The notes below the pieces were generated by a model. That model saw nothing but the letters and a program-made list of their open reading frames with translations, searched no databases and was not told where the DNA came from. From Bubalus kerabau (lineage: Eukaryota; Chordata; Mammalia; Artiodactyla; Bovidae), in assembly GCF_029407905.1 (NCBI RefSeq), contig NC_073627.1, positions 132,321,697-132,385,696 of the forward strand: DNA of 64,000 bases. Direction: 5' to 3'. Positions 43,685 through 55,410 of this stretch are shown here, one piece after another. The number at the start of each line of letters is the position of its first letter. Positions within the stretch are counted from its first letter, which is position 1. Both the position numbers and the translations under genes were made by a program.

Positions 43685-44461
43685 TCAGTTCAGTTCAGTT
43701 CAGTCACTCAGTCTAGTCCGACTCTTTGCGACCCCATGAATCGCAGCACGCCAGGCCTCCCTGTCCATAACCAACTCCCGGAGTTCACTCAAACTCACAT
43801 CCGTCGAGTCGGTAATGCCATCCAGGCATCTCATCCTCTGTCGTCCCCTTCTCCTCCTGCCCCCAATCCCTCCCAGCATCAGAGTCTTTTCCAATGAGTC
43901 AACTCTTTGCATGAGGTGGCCAAAGTATTGGAGTTTCAGCTTCAGTCCTTCCAAAGAACACCCAGGACTGATCTCCTTTAAAATGGACAGATTGGATCTC
44001 CTTGCAGTCCAAGGGACTCTCAAGAGTCTTCTCCAAAACCACAGTTCAAAAGCATCAATTCTTCGGCGCTCAGCCTTCTTCACAGTCCAACTTTCACATC
44101 CATACATGACCACTGGAAAAACCATAGCCTTGACTAGACAGACCTTTGTTGTCAAAGTAATGACTCTGCTTTTGAATATGCTATCTAGGTTGGTCATAAC
44201 TTTCCTTCCAAGGAGTAAGCATATTTTAATTTCATGGCTGCAGTCACCATTTGTAGTGATTTTGGAGCCCCCCAAAATGAAGTCTGTCACTGTTTCCACT
44301 TATTCCCCATCTATTTGGCATGAAGTGATGGGACTGGATGCCATGATCTTAGTTTTCTGAATGTTGAACTTTAAGCCAACTTTTTCACTCTCCTCTTTCA
44401 CTTTCATCAGGAGGCTCTTTAGTTCTTCTTCACTTTCTGCCATAAGGGTGGTATTATCTGC
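43685..44461 (-). mobile_element. BovB LINE, outer copy, 3' segment
   Basis: The tail TTCAGTTCAGTTCAGTCAC is followed by antisense RT (minus frame 43700-44299, 199 codons: TDFILGGSKITTNGDCSHEI, VMYGCESWTVKKAERRRIDA). It is cut at GGTATTATCTGCAT and resumes at about 44750. Confidence 0.9.
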
Positions 44462-44749
44462 ATCAGATCAGATCAGATCAGATCAGTCGCTCAGTCGTGT
44501 CTGACTCTTTGCGACCCCATGAATCTCAGCACGCCAGGCCTCCCTGTCCATCACCAACTCCCAGAGTTCACTCAGACTCACGTCCATCGAGTCAGTGATG
44601 CCATCCAGCCATCTCATCCTCTGTCGTCCCCTTCTCCTCTTGCCCCCAATCCCTCCCAGCATCAGAGTCTTTTCCAATAAGTCAACTCTTCGCATGAGGT
44701 GGCCAAAGTACTGGAGTTTCAGCTTCAGCATCATTCCTTCCAAAGAATA
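44462..44749 (-). mobile_element. BovB inner copy with GATCA-type tail
   Basis: It begins with a CAGATCAGATCAGATCAG tail rather than TTCAG repeats. The antisense last ~85 codons of BovB run to TCATTCCTTCCAAAGAA, where it is 5' truncated. It is inserted in the outer BovB. Confidence 0.82.
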
Positions 44750-44985
44750 TCTGAGGTTATTGATATTTCTCCCAGCAATCTTGATTCCAGCTTGTGCTTC
44801 ATCTAGCCCAGCGTGTCTCATGATGTACTCTGCATAAAAGTTAAATAAGCAGGGTGACAATATACAGCTTTGACGTACTCCTATTTCTATTTGGAACCAG
44901 TCTGTTGTTCCATGTCTAGTTCTAACTGTTGCTTCCTGACCTACTTACAGATTTCTCAAGAGGCAGGTCAAGTGGTCTAAGGTAT
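44750..44985 (-). mobile_element. BovB LINE, outer copy, 5' segment
   Basis: ATCTGAGGTTATTGATATTT picks up the outer copy where it was interrupted and runs through TAAATAAGCAGGGTGACAAT to GTCAAGTGGTCTAAGG. The open frame 44483-44860 (125 codons) is an accidental fusion of inner and outer copies. Confidence 0.85.
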
Positions 44986-44989
44986 TATT

Positions 44990-45186
44990 TAAGAATAAGC
45001 AGGTTTAACTGTATAACACAGGGAACTTTGCTCAATATTATGTGGCAGCCTGGATGGGAGAGCAGTTTAGGGGAGAAAGGATATGTGTATATCTATGGCT
45101 GAGTCTGTTTGCTGTCCACCTGAAACTATCACAACATTGCTAATTGGCTATACTCCAATATGAAATAAAAAGTTTTTTTTTTTTAA
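44990..45186 (+). mobile_element. Artiodactyl L1 3' end
   Basis: CTGTATAACACAGGGAACTT, CACAACATTGCTAATTGGCT and TACTCCAATATGAAATAAAA end in an A/T-rich tail. This is the 3' terminus of an artiodactyl L1. Confidence 0.75.
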
Positions 45187-45289
45187 AGAATAAGTTAAAG
45201 TTAAATGAAGCACTTATAAAAACTTTCTACTTATAAAGAGAAACTTTATTCAAAATTGCATATAATTTTTCAAAATTAGGTAACTAATG

Positions 45290-45493
45290 GTTGTGCTTAT
45301 TCTCTCAGTCATATGCAATCTTTGAAGCCCATGGACTGTAGCCTGCCAGGCTCCTCTGTCCATGGGATTTCCCAGGCAAGAATACTGGAGTGGGTAGCCA
45401 TTCCTTTCTCCAGAGGATCTTCCAGACTCAGGGATCAAACCCTCATCTCCTGCATTGCAGGCAGATTCTTTACTGTCTGAGCCTTCAGGGTGC
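45290..45493 (-). mobile_element. Bov-tA SINE
   Basis: Antisense A unit (CATGGACTGTAGCCTGCCAG) and tRNA part (TCCTGCATTGCAGGCAGATT). Confidence 0.88.
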
Positions 45494-45799
45494 CTGCTTA
45501 TTCTTCTTGTATGAATTAAGGTTTATGTTTTTCCCACCTTCAACTCCATTTGATTGAGAAAGTGTGAAAATTCTTATTTTTCAGTGAATCAGGTTCTAGG
45601 GGAACCACATCTAAGCATCACCTTCTGTCAGTCTGTTTAATGATCAAGTGCCCTGTGGAAGTAGGGTCAAGAATGGTGGCGTTGTTAATACTAGACCATA
45701 CAGGTGAGGACAGAAGGATCCCTCAGATCTATGCATCGTATCACACAGAAAAGACTGGTGAAGTAGCCTGCCTCCCACTCCTGAACTTATATAAATAGA

Positions 45800-45896
45800 G
45801 ACCTGGCCTACCCTGCCTGTGCCCCCAGCACTTCATGGTGCCTGGGTCTGAGCAGAAAGTTGGTCAATGTTTGCTGAATTATTGAGTGAGTGGACT
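45800..45896 (+). repeat. L2-like 3' end
   Basis: CCCAGCACTTCATGGTGCCT, then TCAATGTTTGCTGAATTATT and GAGTGAGTGG follow the L2 3' end. Confidence 0.5.
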
Positions 45897-47025
45897 CTAT
45901 CTTCTGGCAGCTTGCCTTTCTTGAGCTCTCTGCTCTGTGCTTCTCTGTAGCCCTTTGTCCCAGCTTGTAGCCCTTGGTCCTTGAAGGTCTAGTGTAGGTG
46001 TTTCTCCTCTCTTAGCATTTTTAGTTCCTTTAGGAAATGGGCTCATCCTTGCATCTTCAGCATTCATTATCATGGGGTAAGTGAATTCACCTCTTACTCC
46101 GGGCCCATTGTACACAATTGGCATTGACAGCAGTAAGTCTTACTACTTGATAATTATGAATTATACTTTCAGTTACTTTAAAAACATTAGGCACAGTGAG
46201 CCACCCTTATCATGAGTCTTGGGAATGGGCCAGCCTTGCAAGCAGGCCTTTCAGATGGTAGCAGTCAGAATTTCCCTGCTGACTCTTCTGTGTACATGCT
46301 CACTTACTTCCTTGTGGGTGTAGGACTGCAGCCCTGGAGGCTGTTAGCTGGGGGCTGGTCTTTGCTCCTAGAGGTCTCCTGCCTCCCTTGTGCTTTCTGT
46401 GTGGCCTGCTCTTGCAGCAGCAGGTCAAGTCCCTTTCACCTGGTGATATGTTTCACATTAACATTCATTGATGGGTGACTGCTTCCATGGCTAAATTAGA
46501 TTTCTGTTTGAAAATAACCAAATAAATCACAGTACTCAGAACTGTAAAATACACTCTAAAAGGATTTTATTTAAATAAAATATAGGACTGTGTCTTAAAT
46601 GAAGGTAAAATTATTGCCATCTCTTGCCAAGTGGTGCCCTACTTCTCAGGACACACACACTCTTTTGATGTGCAGAGTAAATGTCCTCATTTGAAATGCA
46701 GTGGAAGAGATATCACTGAAAAAAAAAAAGGTGAGAATAAGGGGTTCATTTCCTATAAGATGTGAACAAGCATGGATTATAGTCCGTTGGGAAACCAGGT
46801 GGCTTGACAAGGCTTGATACTGAACATTCATAGGACTTAGAAGATGTTTGTAAGTTCAGTCCAACTAAATAAGAAAATGGCCAGAATCTTCAGATGCTGA
46901 GGGTCATGGAACAGCACTGAAGTGAACAATACAACAGATCAGTGATCACTGGCAAAGTTCAGTAATGTTTATTTTATTTTTTATAATTAACTTATTTTAT
47001 TTATTTTTTGATTATTTTATTTATT
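45897..47025. other. Unassigned intron sequence
   Basis: The stretch 46212-46478 is GC-richer with an 88-codon frame lacking motifs. No repeat was recognised. Confidence 0.4.
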
Positions 47026-47302
47026 AATTTTTGGCAGCACTGGGTCTTCATCGCTGCATGTGCTTTATCTGGTTGCTATGATCAGGGGCTACTCTTCCTT
47101 GCAAAGCATGGCTTTCGTAAGTGGTGGCATGTGGGCTCAGTAGTTGTGGCTTGCGAGCTCTAACTCACAGGCTCAGTAGTTGTGGCACACATGGGCTTAG
47201 TTGCTCCCTGGCATGTGGGATCTTCCCAGACAAGGGATCAAACCCTTGTCCCCTGCATTGGCAGGCAGATTCTTAACCACTGGACCACCAGGGAATTCCC
47301 AG
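47026..47302 (-). mobile_element. CHR-type SINE, antisense
   Basis: TTTTTGGCAGCACTGGGTCT, GCATGTGGGATCTTCCCAGA, TTAACCACTGGACCACCAGG and GAATTCCC mark the antisense CHR-1-like element. Confidence 0.78.
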
Positions 47303-48611
47303 TCATGTTTATTTTCTACTTTTCCCTGAGAATAAATCAACTAACACATATCAATCTACTGTGATTCTTGGATTCAGACAAGAATTTTGTGAGGCAGTCC
47401 TTGTGTATCAGGATTCTTATCTATAGGGCAATGTGAGCTCTGAGTTCCATGGGGGCCTCTGGACCAGGCTGGGGAGAGGTGTGGGCTCCATCCACTCTCC
47501 TGCTCTGGGGTTGTGGTCTGTGAGCATGCCTGGTGGGCAGGAGAGGTCCGTGGGTGGGCAGTCTAAAGCTCTGACGTATTCCAGGTGGATGTCAGGGCTC
47601 CAGCTCCATCCCTGCCTACCTGAACATCTGTTAGGTCTTCCTGGGGCTCTGTCACAGACTTTGACCAGTTATCTTTTTCAGGCTACTAGCCTGCCCTGAC
47701 TTTGTCTCTTCTCCCTCTCAGTTCCATTTGGTGGGAACAGTGGGCTGACTCTATAAAAGCCAGACTGATGCACCCTCTCCCGTCAGGCGACCATAGCTAA
47801 TAGCTTGCTCTGCAATGGTGTCCTTTTGTCGAGGCTCATCTGGCCCATTACCACTGGGTCCCTGCTCAGCCATGGGCACCTTTCCTCCTAGAGGGTGTTT
47901 TTTTCTTCTGTCTTACTTTGGCTTCACTCTCATCATCTGTTTCTCCCTCTTTTCTTCTATCCTTTTGTTCTTTATTTTTTCATCTATCATTAAATATTTT
48001 TCTCCTCATTTCTCTCTTCTCTCCATTTCCTCCTATATTCTCCCTCCTTTCTGTATTGCTACAAACTCTAGAGAATCAACTCAAAGCAGTCTAGGTACTT
48101 GCGAGTCCAGTGACACTGAGAAGGGGAGGATTTAGCTGGGTCTCTGGCATGGTTGTAACTAGGAATCAGCCCGGCCTTGTACCTTCTGTGAACTGGCTTC
48201 TGATATTCATGTTTTCCTGTACTGGCTCAGAAATCTGAGGAAACATGCTGACTTCTGTGGCTCTGGCTGAGGGTCATCTCATATCTCATGGCTTATGGCC
48301 AGAGAAAGAGCTGGTCTGATCAGGACAGCTCTCAGACTACCCTGTACCAAGCACTGAAACCCCTGGGTTGGTAGGTGGGGCCATATAAGGACTTCATGTC
48401 CACCCTGATGAGAGCACTTAGGAGGGAGAGATGTTGGGAGGGCCATACTATCACATTTCCTGTTTGTTTGTGTTTTTTTGGTCTCTCTTTCACTCTCTCC
48501 CCATGACCTTTTGCTTTCTTTTCTATTTCTCTGGTTTCCTCTTCTCACACATCTTATCTTTCTACTCCTCTCTTTCCCATTTTCTCTACAAAAGAAAGGA
48601 CCTAGACTGCT
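47303..48611. other. Unassigned intron with two pyrimidine-rich tracts
   Basis: 47935-48060 and 48470-48595 are strongly C/T-biased on the + strand. Open frames through them are composition artefacts. Confidence 0.45.
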
Positions 48612-48785
48612 ATGGGTCCTGCTAATCAGCAGGTGGCCAATGGACCAGCAGCATCACTTGATAGATCTTGATAGAAATATGGACTTTCAGCCCCCACCCA
48701 AATATATTGAATAGAATCTGCATTTTAACAAGATGACCAGGTGATTCCAGTGCAGTTTAGACTGTGAAAAGGACAGACTGGAATG
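48612..48785 (+). mobile_element. MER5A-like hAT DNA transposon remnant
   Basis: GGACCAGCAGCATCACTTGA, GAATCTGCATTTTAACAAGA and CCAGGTGATTCCAGTGCAG follow the MER5A consensus as I recall it. Confidence 0.6.
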
Positions 48786-51164
48786 ACCCAAGTCCCATCT
48801 GTGGGGAAAACTGTTCCGCACCTTAACCTAACCTCCAGCTTTCCAGATCAGAGGGGACTGTGCTCCCTGCTTGAGGATGTAGCTCATCCCACCCATGTGT
48901 TATGCTGGGCAGGTCATGCTTTCTGTAACAAGACTTCAGGAACCTCACTTCAGTAATATTTGGCTACAGGCCATCCTCTTTATCCCTGATAGTCACCAAC
49001 CTCATGGGGTGAAGCCCAGGTATTTTTTCATTGTTATCAATAAATAACAAGTGGTTAAAGTTAGTTCTACCTTGGAAAACTATAATATACCCTGACTCTA
49101 CACTCTGCATTTGTTAGGGGTTTATTCTTCATATGAAAAACTCATCAGAACTCTAGTTCAAAAGTTACACTCTATGAATTTAAGATGGAAGTTGCTATTT
49201 GTAAGGCAATGAACTTAGATTTTTAAGTGGATAAAGTGGATTTTTCTTCCTATGCAGGCCCTTTGCGTGAAAAAAGACATTCTTCTAAGAAATGAGTGGC
49301 AAAATATATTTGAGAAAGATAAGAAAAGAAATGATTTGAAATAAACATAAGTTCTAGTATAAATAATTCCATTTAAGGATTTCTTTTGCCTTGAAAAAAT
49401 AAGTAGCAGTAGGTCCTTAAATGAATATAAAATAGAGCAAATCATCTGAAACTTTGTTCTTCTTTGGATAATTTCCAACCTAGAACACCAAGTAGACTAA
49501 TTAATGAGATTAATTAATATTGAATTGAAAGATTCACAAGAATTGCACAGTGTTCTAAGAGAGCAACAAAGGTGAGCCCAAGGGTGTAGGGTAGAAAAAA
49601 GACAGGGAAATATTGGAAGCATGAGGGTTGTGTTGGAGGCCATTTGTTGGTTATATATGCACCAATTTATTTTAGAGAAAGAGCTGATGCACACATGGCA
49701 AAATATTTACCTTGTTAAAATAGATCTAGATTGTTGGTACATGTATATCTGTTTCGGCAGGGATGTTTGAAATGTTGCATAATCAAATTAATAAAACATA
49801 TTGGATTCAAGTTTAAATGAATTATGTTTACTTGGTATAAATAGAAAGATCATATGACTGTGTGTAGTTTCAAAATAAAGAGGGATAAAAGCAGTGTTGA
49901 ATCAGAATAAGAAAAACTGGACTCAGAGACAAGGAAGAGGGTTTGTATGTAAGGAAGTAGGTACTATGCTACATGTGAAGCTCTGTCGAGATAGAAGGAG
50001 CAGAAATTCTCTTGACAGAGATTTCTGCTAATTCAGTCATTAAATATATGTTGGTTTATTTCAGGTCTATGTTGATACATTTATTGCTAATGAGTTGATG
50101 ACCCAACAGAGCCAATCCCTGCATCAGGTAGGAGGTTGCTCAGAAGGGTCTGCCGAGTGTACCTCGGCTGTCTGAGGCTTGTACTAGTTCTGGACTCATT
50201 GATTTCAAGTTTGGCTCTGAGACTGGATGGTTTCGAGCACAGCAGGAGCAACACTTCAGTGATTCTGTATTGATCTCTTCCACGTCCTTGGCCTTGGTGA
50301 GGACATGGCCTTCCACTTCCTAACCATCCACATCATAGACGTGGAATGCATTGATTTCTAAGGCAGTGACTGTGTACCGAGGTCAGTCTTGTTGATTGCA
50401 TTTACCATCACGGACCACAGTTGAATTTTCTGTACACATCTCCCCCTCCTGGGCTCTGAGAGCTATTAGTTCAGGGATTGATTGCCCCAGAAGGCCAGGC
50501 CTATTACAGTTTCTCAATAAGGAGTTGTTAGATTGAGTTAAGGAAAAGTTGCTATTCTCAAACAGACCTCAACCCAGATGGTTAGTTAGGTTAAAACTTA
50601 GCCAACCATGTGATGCTGCTTATATGATGGGAGGCTTTCAGTGCCAGGTCTAACAAGAGGCTTGACACTTTTCTCCCACAAAGTTGTACCAGGATGATGC
50701 CCTATTGAACCAAAGACAGAGGTAGTCCCATTTGCCCTTCACTGCAGGTCTCAGTGACAATAGAGATGAACACTGGATTTAGTCTGTCAAAACTGTTCAA
50801 AGTTGGAAAGTTTGAGGCAGAGCAGTGAATGAATCTGATCTGTGACAACAAAGTAATTGATGGGTCCCCAGAAGCCTGGGATCCAGTATAACAACTGCTT
50901 CTTGCCAGGCTGACTGCATCCAGTGGGTGTGGAGCATCCTTCCTTCCATTTGTCAATTACAGTCCTTCCCAGTCTGAAAACCTTGGCTCACATCCCTTTC
51001 TCCTTGTATGAAAATTGCTTAGACTCTCCCTTCTTTTTCTACTCCTAGGAATTTTTGTTTTTATTTCTCAAGTATCACTATTCTTTTACCATATTTATTC
51101 ATCTCATGCCTATTTCACATCAATTCTGGCATCAAGGACTACAGTTTGTTTATAACTATATCCC
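48786..51164. other. Long unassigned intron stretch
   Basis: No repeat was recognised. A splice-site-flanked 63-bp open segment at 50065-50127 is treated under findings. Confidence 0.4.
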
Positions 51165-51737
51165 TTGACTGCAGCCATGAAATTAAAAGACTCTTACTCC
51201 TTGGAAGGAAAGCTATGACCAACCTAGATAGCATATTCAAAAGCAGAGACATTACTTTGCCAACAAAGGTTCGTCTAGTCAAGGCTATGGTTTTCCCTGT
51301 GGTCATGTATGGATGTGAAAGTTGGGCTGTGAAGAAGGCTGAGCACCGAAGAATTGATGCTTTTGAACTGTGGTGTTGGAGAAGACTCTTGAGAGTCCCT
51401 TGGACTGCAAGGAGATCCAACCAGTCTATTCTGAAGGAGATCAGCCCTGGGATTTCTTTGGAAGGAATGATGCTGAAGCTGAAACTCCAGTACTTTGGCC
51501 ACCTCATGCGAAGAGTTGACTCATTGGAAAAGACTCAGATGCTAGGAGGGATTGGGGGCAGGAGGAGAAGGGGACGACAGAGGATGAGATGGCTGGATGG
51601 CATCACTGATTCGATGGACGTGAGTCTCAGCGAACTCTGGGAGTTGGTGATAGACAGGGAGGCCTGGTGTGCTGCGATTCATGGGGTTGCAAAGAGTTGG
51701 ACATGACTAAGCGACTGATCTGATCTGATCTGATCTT
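51165..51737 (+). mobile_element. BovB 3' fragment with GATCT-type tail
   Basis: The frame 51146-51706 keeps KVRLVKAMVFPVVMYGCESW, FELWCWRRLLRVPWTARRSN and RGRQRMRWLDGITDSMDVSL to the normal end. The tail is TGATCTGATCTGATCTGATC instead of TGAACTGAAC. Confidence 0.92.
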
Positions 51738-52611
51738 GTACAGACTTTATTGCTTTGCAAAAGTAACGATTTTGCTTATCTGAATTGCCATGTGTTGTCA
51801 GGTTGAGAGGAAGGGATGTGGTGGCAAGTAGAATTTTAAATATGTAGCAGGATAAACAGCAACTCTTGAGACATCTTACAAATTACAATTTTACCTTTCA
51901 CAGATTGAAGTTGTTGCAGAAGTGGTGTTATTGGAGATCTATGTAAATTAGGGTATGTTTTATGAAAAAGGTAAATCTTAAACAGTAACATGGACAGAGT
52001 ATGGAAGAGTTGTGGGGGAAATTGCTTTATAAGTAGAATTTTTTACCCATTTGGGAGAGGACACTGTTTTTAAGCAAGAATGTTGTTTTTAAGCAGGAAA
52101 AGTATATGATGGAAAAAGTAAATTTTTACCGAGAAAGGTACTCTGGCAGCACACCCATCTTAAGGAAATGTTGCTGAGCCGACTTTTAGGACGGTGGAAG
52201 AAAGGGCAGCTCAGGGAGCATCCTTCCAGGATTTCATGGAAATTCTTCCTACTGACTGCAGTTCTGGCACTTAGCTTCATTAAGACTGAGTTTCATAGGG
52301 AATGACTGTTAAAGTCTACAAAGTCTACAACTTTCACACATAATATAAACATAAAGAATGCGCAGATATGCTGTGTACTTCATGGGTGATTTCCTGGGTC
52401 TGTAGTTCTGACATAAAGACAGGTATTTGGTATAGTTTGGTACCAGACTAACTGGGCTCTTGAGAAAATGGCCCACAGTGGCGGCAGCGTGAGTAGAGTG
52501 ACGCCACGTTCACAGCCCTCTGCGGTTTCTGCACTTCCAGTTAAATTTTCTACTGTTGATGCGGACCACATTTTATAAATTTGTACAAACAAAAGCACTA
52601 ATGGAATTTCT
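51738..52611. other. Unassigned intron sequence
   Basis: No gene or recognisable repeat. Confidence 0.4.
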
Positions 52612-52905
52612 TAGTTATATTTATTTATTTTTGGTCGTACTGGTTCTTCGTTGCTGTGTGCAGGCTTTTTCCGGTTGCAGTGCAAGGGCTTGTCCTTGCT
52701 GTGGCTTCTCTTGTTGCAGAGCACAGGCCCCATGCACATGGGTTTCAGCAGCTGCAGCATGTGGTCTCAGTCGTTGTGACTCACAGGTGCTACAGCTCAT
52801 AGGTTTCAGTAATGGTGGCTTGTGGGCTTAATCCTGGACCAGGGATGGAATCCATGTCTCCTGTGTTGGCAGGTGGATTCTTATCCACTGTGCCACCAGC
52901 ATGGG
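52612..52905 (-). mobile_element. CHR-type SINE, antisense
   Basis: TTTTGGTCGTACTGGTTCTT, GCTGCAGCATGTGGTCTCAG and CTTATCCACTGTGCCACCAG are visible. Confidence 0.78.
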
Positions 52906-53121
52906 ACACAATAATGAAATTTTAAAATTTTGCAAAAAGGAAGACAGGCTTTGAGGATTTTTTTTTAATATTAATATAGGAGTCTCAAAATTTTGAGAAA
53001 ATAAGAATTTCTGATGAGCAAACATCAGACTTTCAGAGCAGTTATGATTAGGACAGCAGTTGAGAAGCTGGATGCTATTCAGTCATGTTTAAAGGTCTCA
53101 GACAGAAAGAAATATTGGTTC

Positions 53122-53345
53122 GACCAGGGGCCAGACAACTTCCCCTGTGAACGGACAGATAATAAATATTTTTGGCTTTGTAAACCTTATAGTCTCTCTT
53201 GTGACTGCTCAGCTATGCTGTCCTGTGAAAGTAGCCACAGGTAATATGTACTAATAAATGAAGGAGTGTGGCAGTGTTCCAATAAAACTTTATTTACAAA
53301 GCTATGCAGTCAGCTGGTTCTGGGTTTAGGTTGTTTATCCCTGGT
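53122..53345 (+). mobile_element. hAT-type (Charlie/MER) DNA transposon remnant
   Basis: GGGGCCAGACAACTTCCCCT, AATAAATATTTTTGGCTTTG, GTGTTCCAATAAAACTTTAT and TTACAAA are a well-known mammalian non-autonomous hAT repeat. The family name is uncertain. Confidence 0.6.
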
Positions 53346-53654
53346 CTAGTCCATTTTAAAAAATCTATTTAAGGTGTAATGTAGGGATCCAGTATGAGAA
53401 ATGAAAATTATAGCATCAATGTGACACAGTATAACCTCTCAGACTTGCATTCCACAGAATTTTGCTAATATTCCTGCTTAGGACAGTACTTTTCAAATTG
53501 TATCCTAGGAAAACTTTCTTTTCATTGTAAATGTATGCATGTAATTTGATGTCTTTCAGGATAAGATATAAATACTACATATCTGACCTATGATATCATT
53601 ACATCACACTTAGCGTAAAACTAAGTTTAAAAAAAAGAATCAGTTTAAAGAAAA

Positions 53655-53890
53655 ATGTTAAAACAGTAAGAAGTGCTAACCCACACTGAGTACTTAGCAA
53701 GCGCCTGACACTACTTCATGTGTTTTATACATATTTATTAAATATATCCTCATACCAGCCCTCTAATGCCCAGTTTACAGAAAAGGACGCTGAGGTATGA
53801 AGAGTTCAAGTTCAGTATCCTAGACTCACAGAGCTTGTTTGTGAAGTCACAAAGGTTTAAACTCCAGCTGTCTGGCCACAGGGCCCACAT
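53655..53890 (-). repeat. MIR SINE, antisense, fairly complete
   Basis: The order CTGAGTACTTAGCAAGCGCC, CCCAGTTTACAGAAAAGGAC, GCTGAGGTATGAAGAG and CTCCAGCTGTCTGGCC follows the antisense MIR from tail to core. Confidence 0.7.
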
Positions 53891-54029
53891 TCAAACCACC
53901 TTGCCACAGTACAGAGGGTTCATGCTGGAGAGGGATAAAACGATGGTGCAGAATGGGGATCCTCTTCCTTAGGACACGGGAAGCAGGCACTCTCAGACAG
54001 TGCTAGCAGCATAACATGTCATAAAATGG

Positions 54030-54098
54030 GTTCATGTTCAACTCATGTCTCCTGCATTGGCAGGTAGATTTCTTTACCACTGAGCCACCAGGGAAGCC
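54030..54098 (-). mobile_element. Bov-tA SINE head fragment
   Basis: Only the antisense tRNA-derived part remains (TCCTGCATTGGCAGGTAGAT, GAGCCACCAGGGAAGCC). Confidence 0.75.
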
Positions 54099-54099
54099 A

Positions 54100-54215
54100 A
54101 GATGCTCAAAACGTATACCCAAAGCAGGATCTGGAAGAGATGTTTGCACACCCATGTTTATCACAGCATCGTGCACATCCTTAGAAGATGATTTCTATCA
54201 ACTTAAGTGTTCAAA
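54100..54215 (+). repeat. Old L1 ORF2 remnant
   Basis: ATACCCAAAGCAGGATCTGG, TTTGCACACCCATGTTTATC and CACAGCATCGTGCACATCC follow the L1 ORF2 'MFIAAL...' region. Confidence 0.5.
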
Positions 54216-54894
54216 AGCACCCACAAAAATACACCCACTATTTAGAATTCTGAAGATGGCAATCCAAAAAGAGTGGTGCTATTAAATTCCATCAATATAT
54301 TGTCTACACCAAGTAACAATTCTACGAGTTAGTCCCACCAGAATACTAAGAGATGAGCAGAAAGTGCCTTTGAGAAAATTAAGTACATTGTTTATAGTCA
54401 TGATCCAGTAGTCTGTCAATCGGTGAATACATAAATACTTCATTTTATGGAATGATATAATATATGGAATTCTTTCCTTTCAAAACAAAGAAGTTACTTA
54501 ATTAATCTATTTATTTATTTGAAGTAACATGGGTTTAAAACATTATATAATTTTCATGTGTACAACATTATCAAATACATTTACTGATAAAGAGCTTTAA
54601 GAAATAATTTTTTATAGCAAGGAAAGAGTATGTATTTATTGTGTTTCCATTAGAAATTTCCAAGATGAACATATACATACATGTGCATACAAATATATAG
54701 AGACTATTTCTGGAAGCACACAAGATAAATTATGAATAGCATTTCTCATTTTGGGTAGATATGAAATGAGTAGGCAATTAATGCTATTTTTAAACTACAT
54801 ACATGTATTGCTGCTCAATTAGATACAAATTTTGAAAGGATTGAAGGAAAAAACAAAGGAAATACAAAGTAGTATCTTAATTCTGGTAAAGAAT
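54216..54894. other. AT-rich intron, possible old L1 antisense near 54490-54590
   Basis: AACATTATATAATTTTCATG and TGTACAACATTAT resemble an antisense old L1 3'UTR. The rest is unassigned. Confidence 0.35.
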
Positions 54895-55410
54895 TGTTCT
54901 TCAGTTGCTAAGTCATGTCCGACTCTTAATGATCCCATGAACTGCAGCATGCCTGTCTTCTCTGTCCTTCACTATTTCCCTGAGTTTGCTCAAACTCATG
55001 TCCATTGAGTCAGTGATGCCATCCAACCATCTCATCCTCTGTCACCCCCTTCTCCTCCTGCCCTCAATCTTTCCCAGCATCACAGTCTTTTCCAGTGAAT
55101 CAGCTCTTCGCATCAGGTTGCCAAAGTATTGAAGCTTCAGCCTCAGTATCAGTCCCTCCAATGAATACCCAGGGTTGATTTCCTTTAGGATTGACTGGTT
55201 TGATCGTCTTGCAGTCCAAGAGACTCTTAAGAGTCTTCTCCAACTCCACAGTTCAAAGCATCAATTCTTTGGCACTCAGCCTTCTTTATGGTCCAACTCA
55301 CATCCATACATGACTATTGGAAAAACCATAGCTTTGACTATAAGAACCTTTGTTGGCAAAGTGATGTCTCTGCTTTTTAGTACTGTCTTTAGTGCTGTCT
55401 AAGTTTGTCA
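54895..55410 (-). mobile_element. BovB outer copy, 3' segment
   Basis: The antisense 3' end (TTCAGTTGCTAAGTCATGTC) runs to CTGTCTAAGTTTGTCA, where a second BovB interrupts it. It is an older, more diverged copy. Confidence 0.88.
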
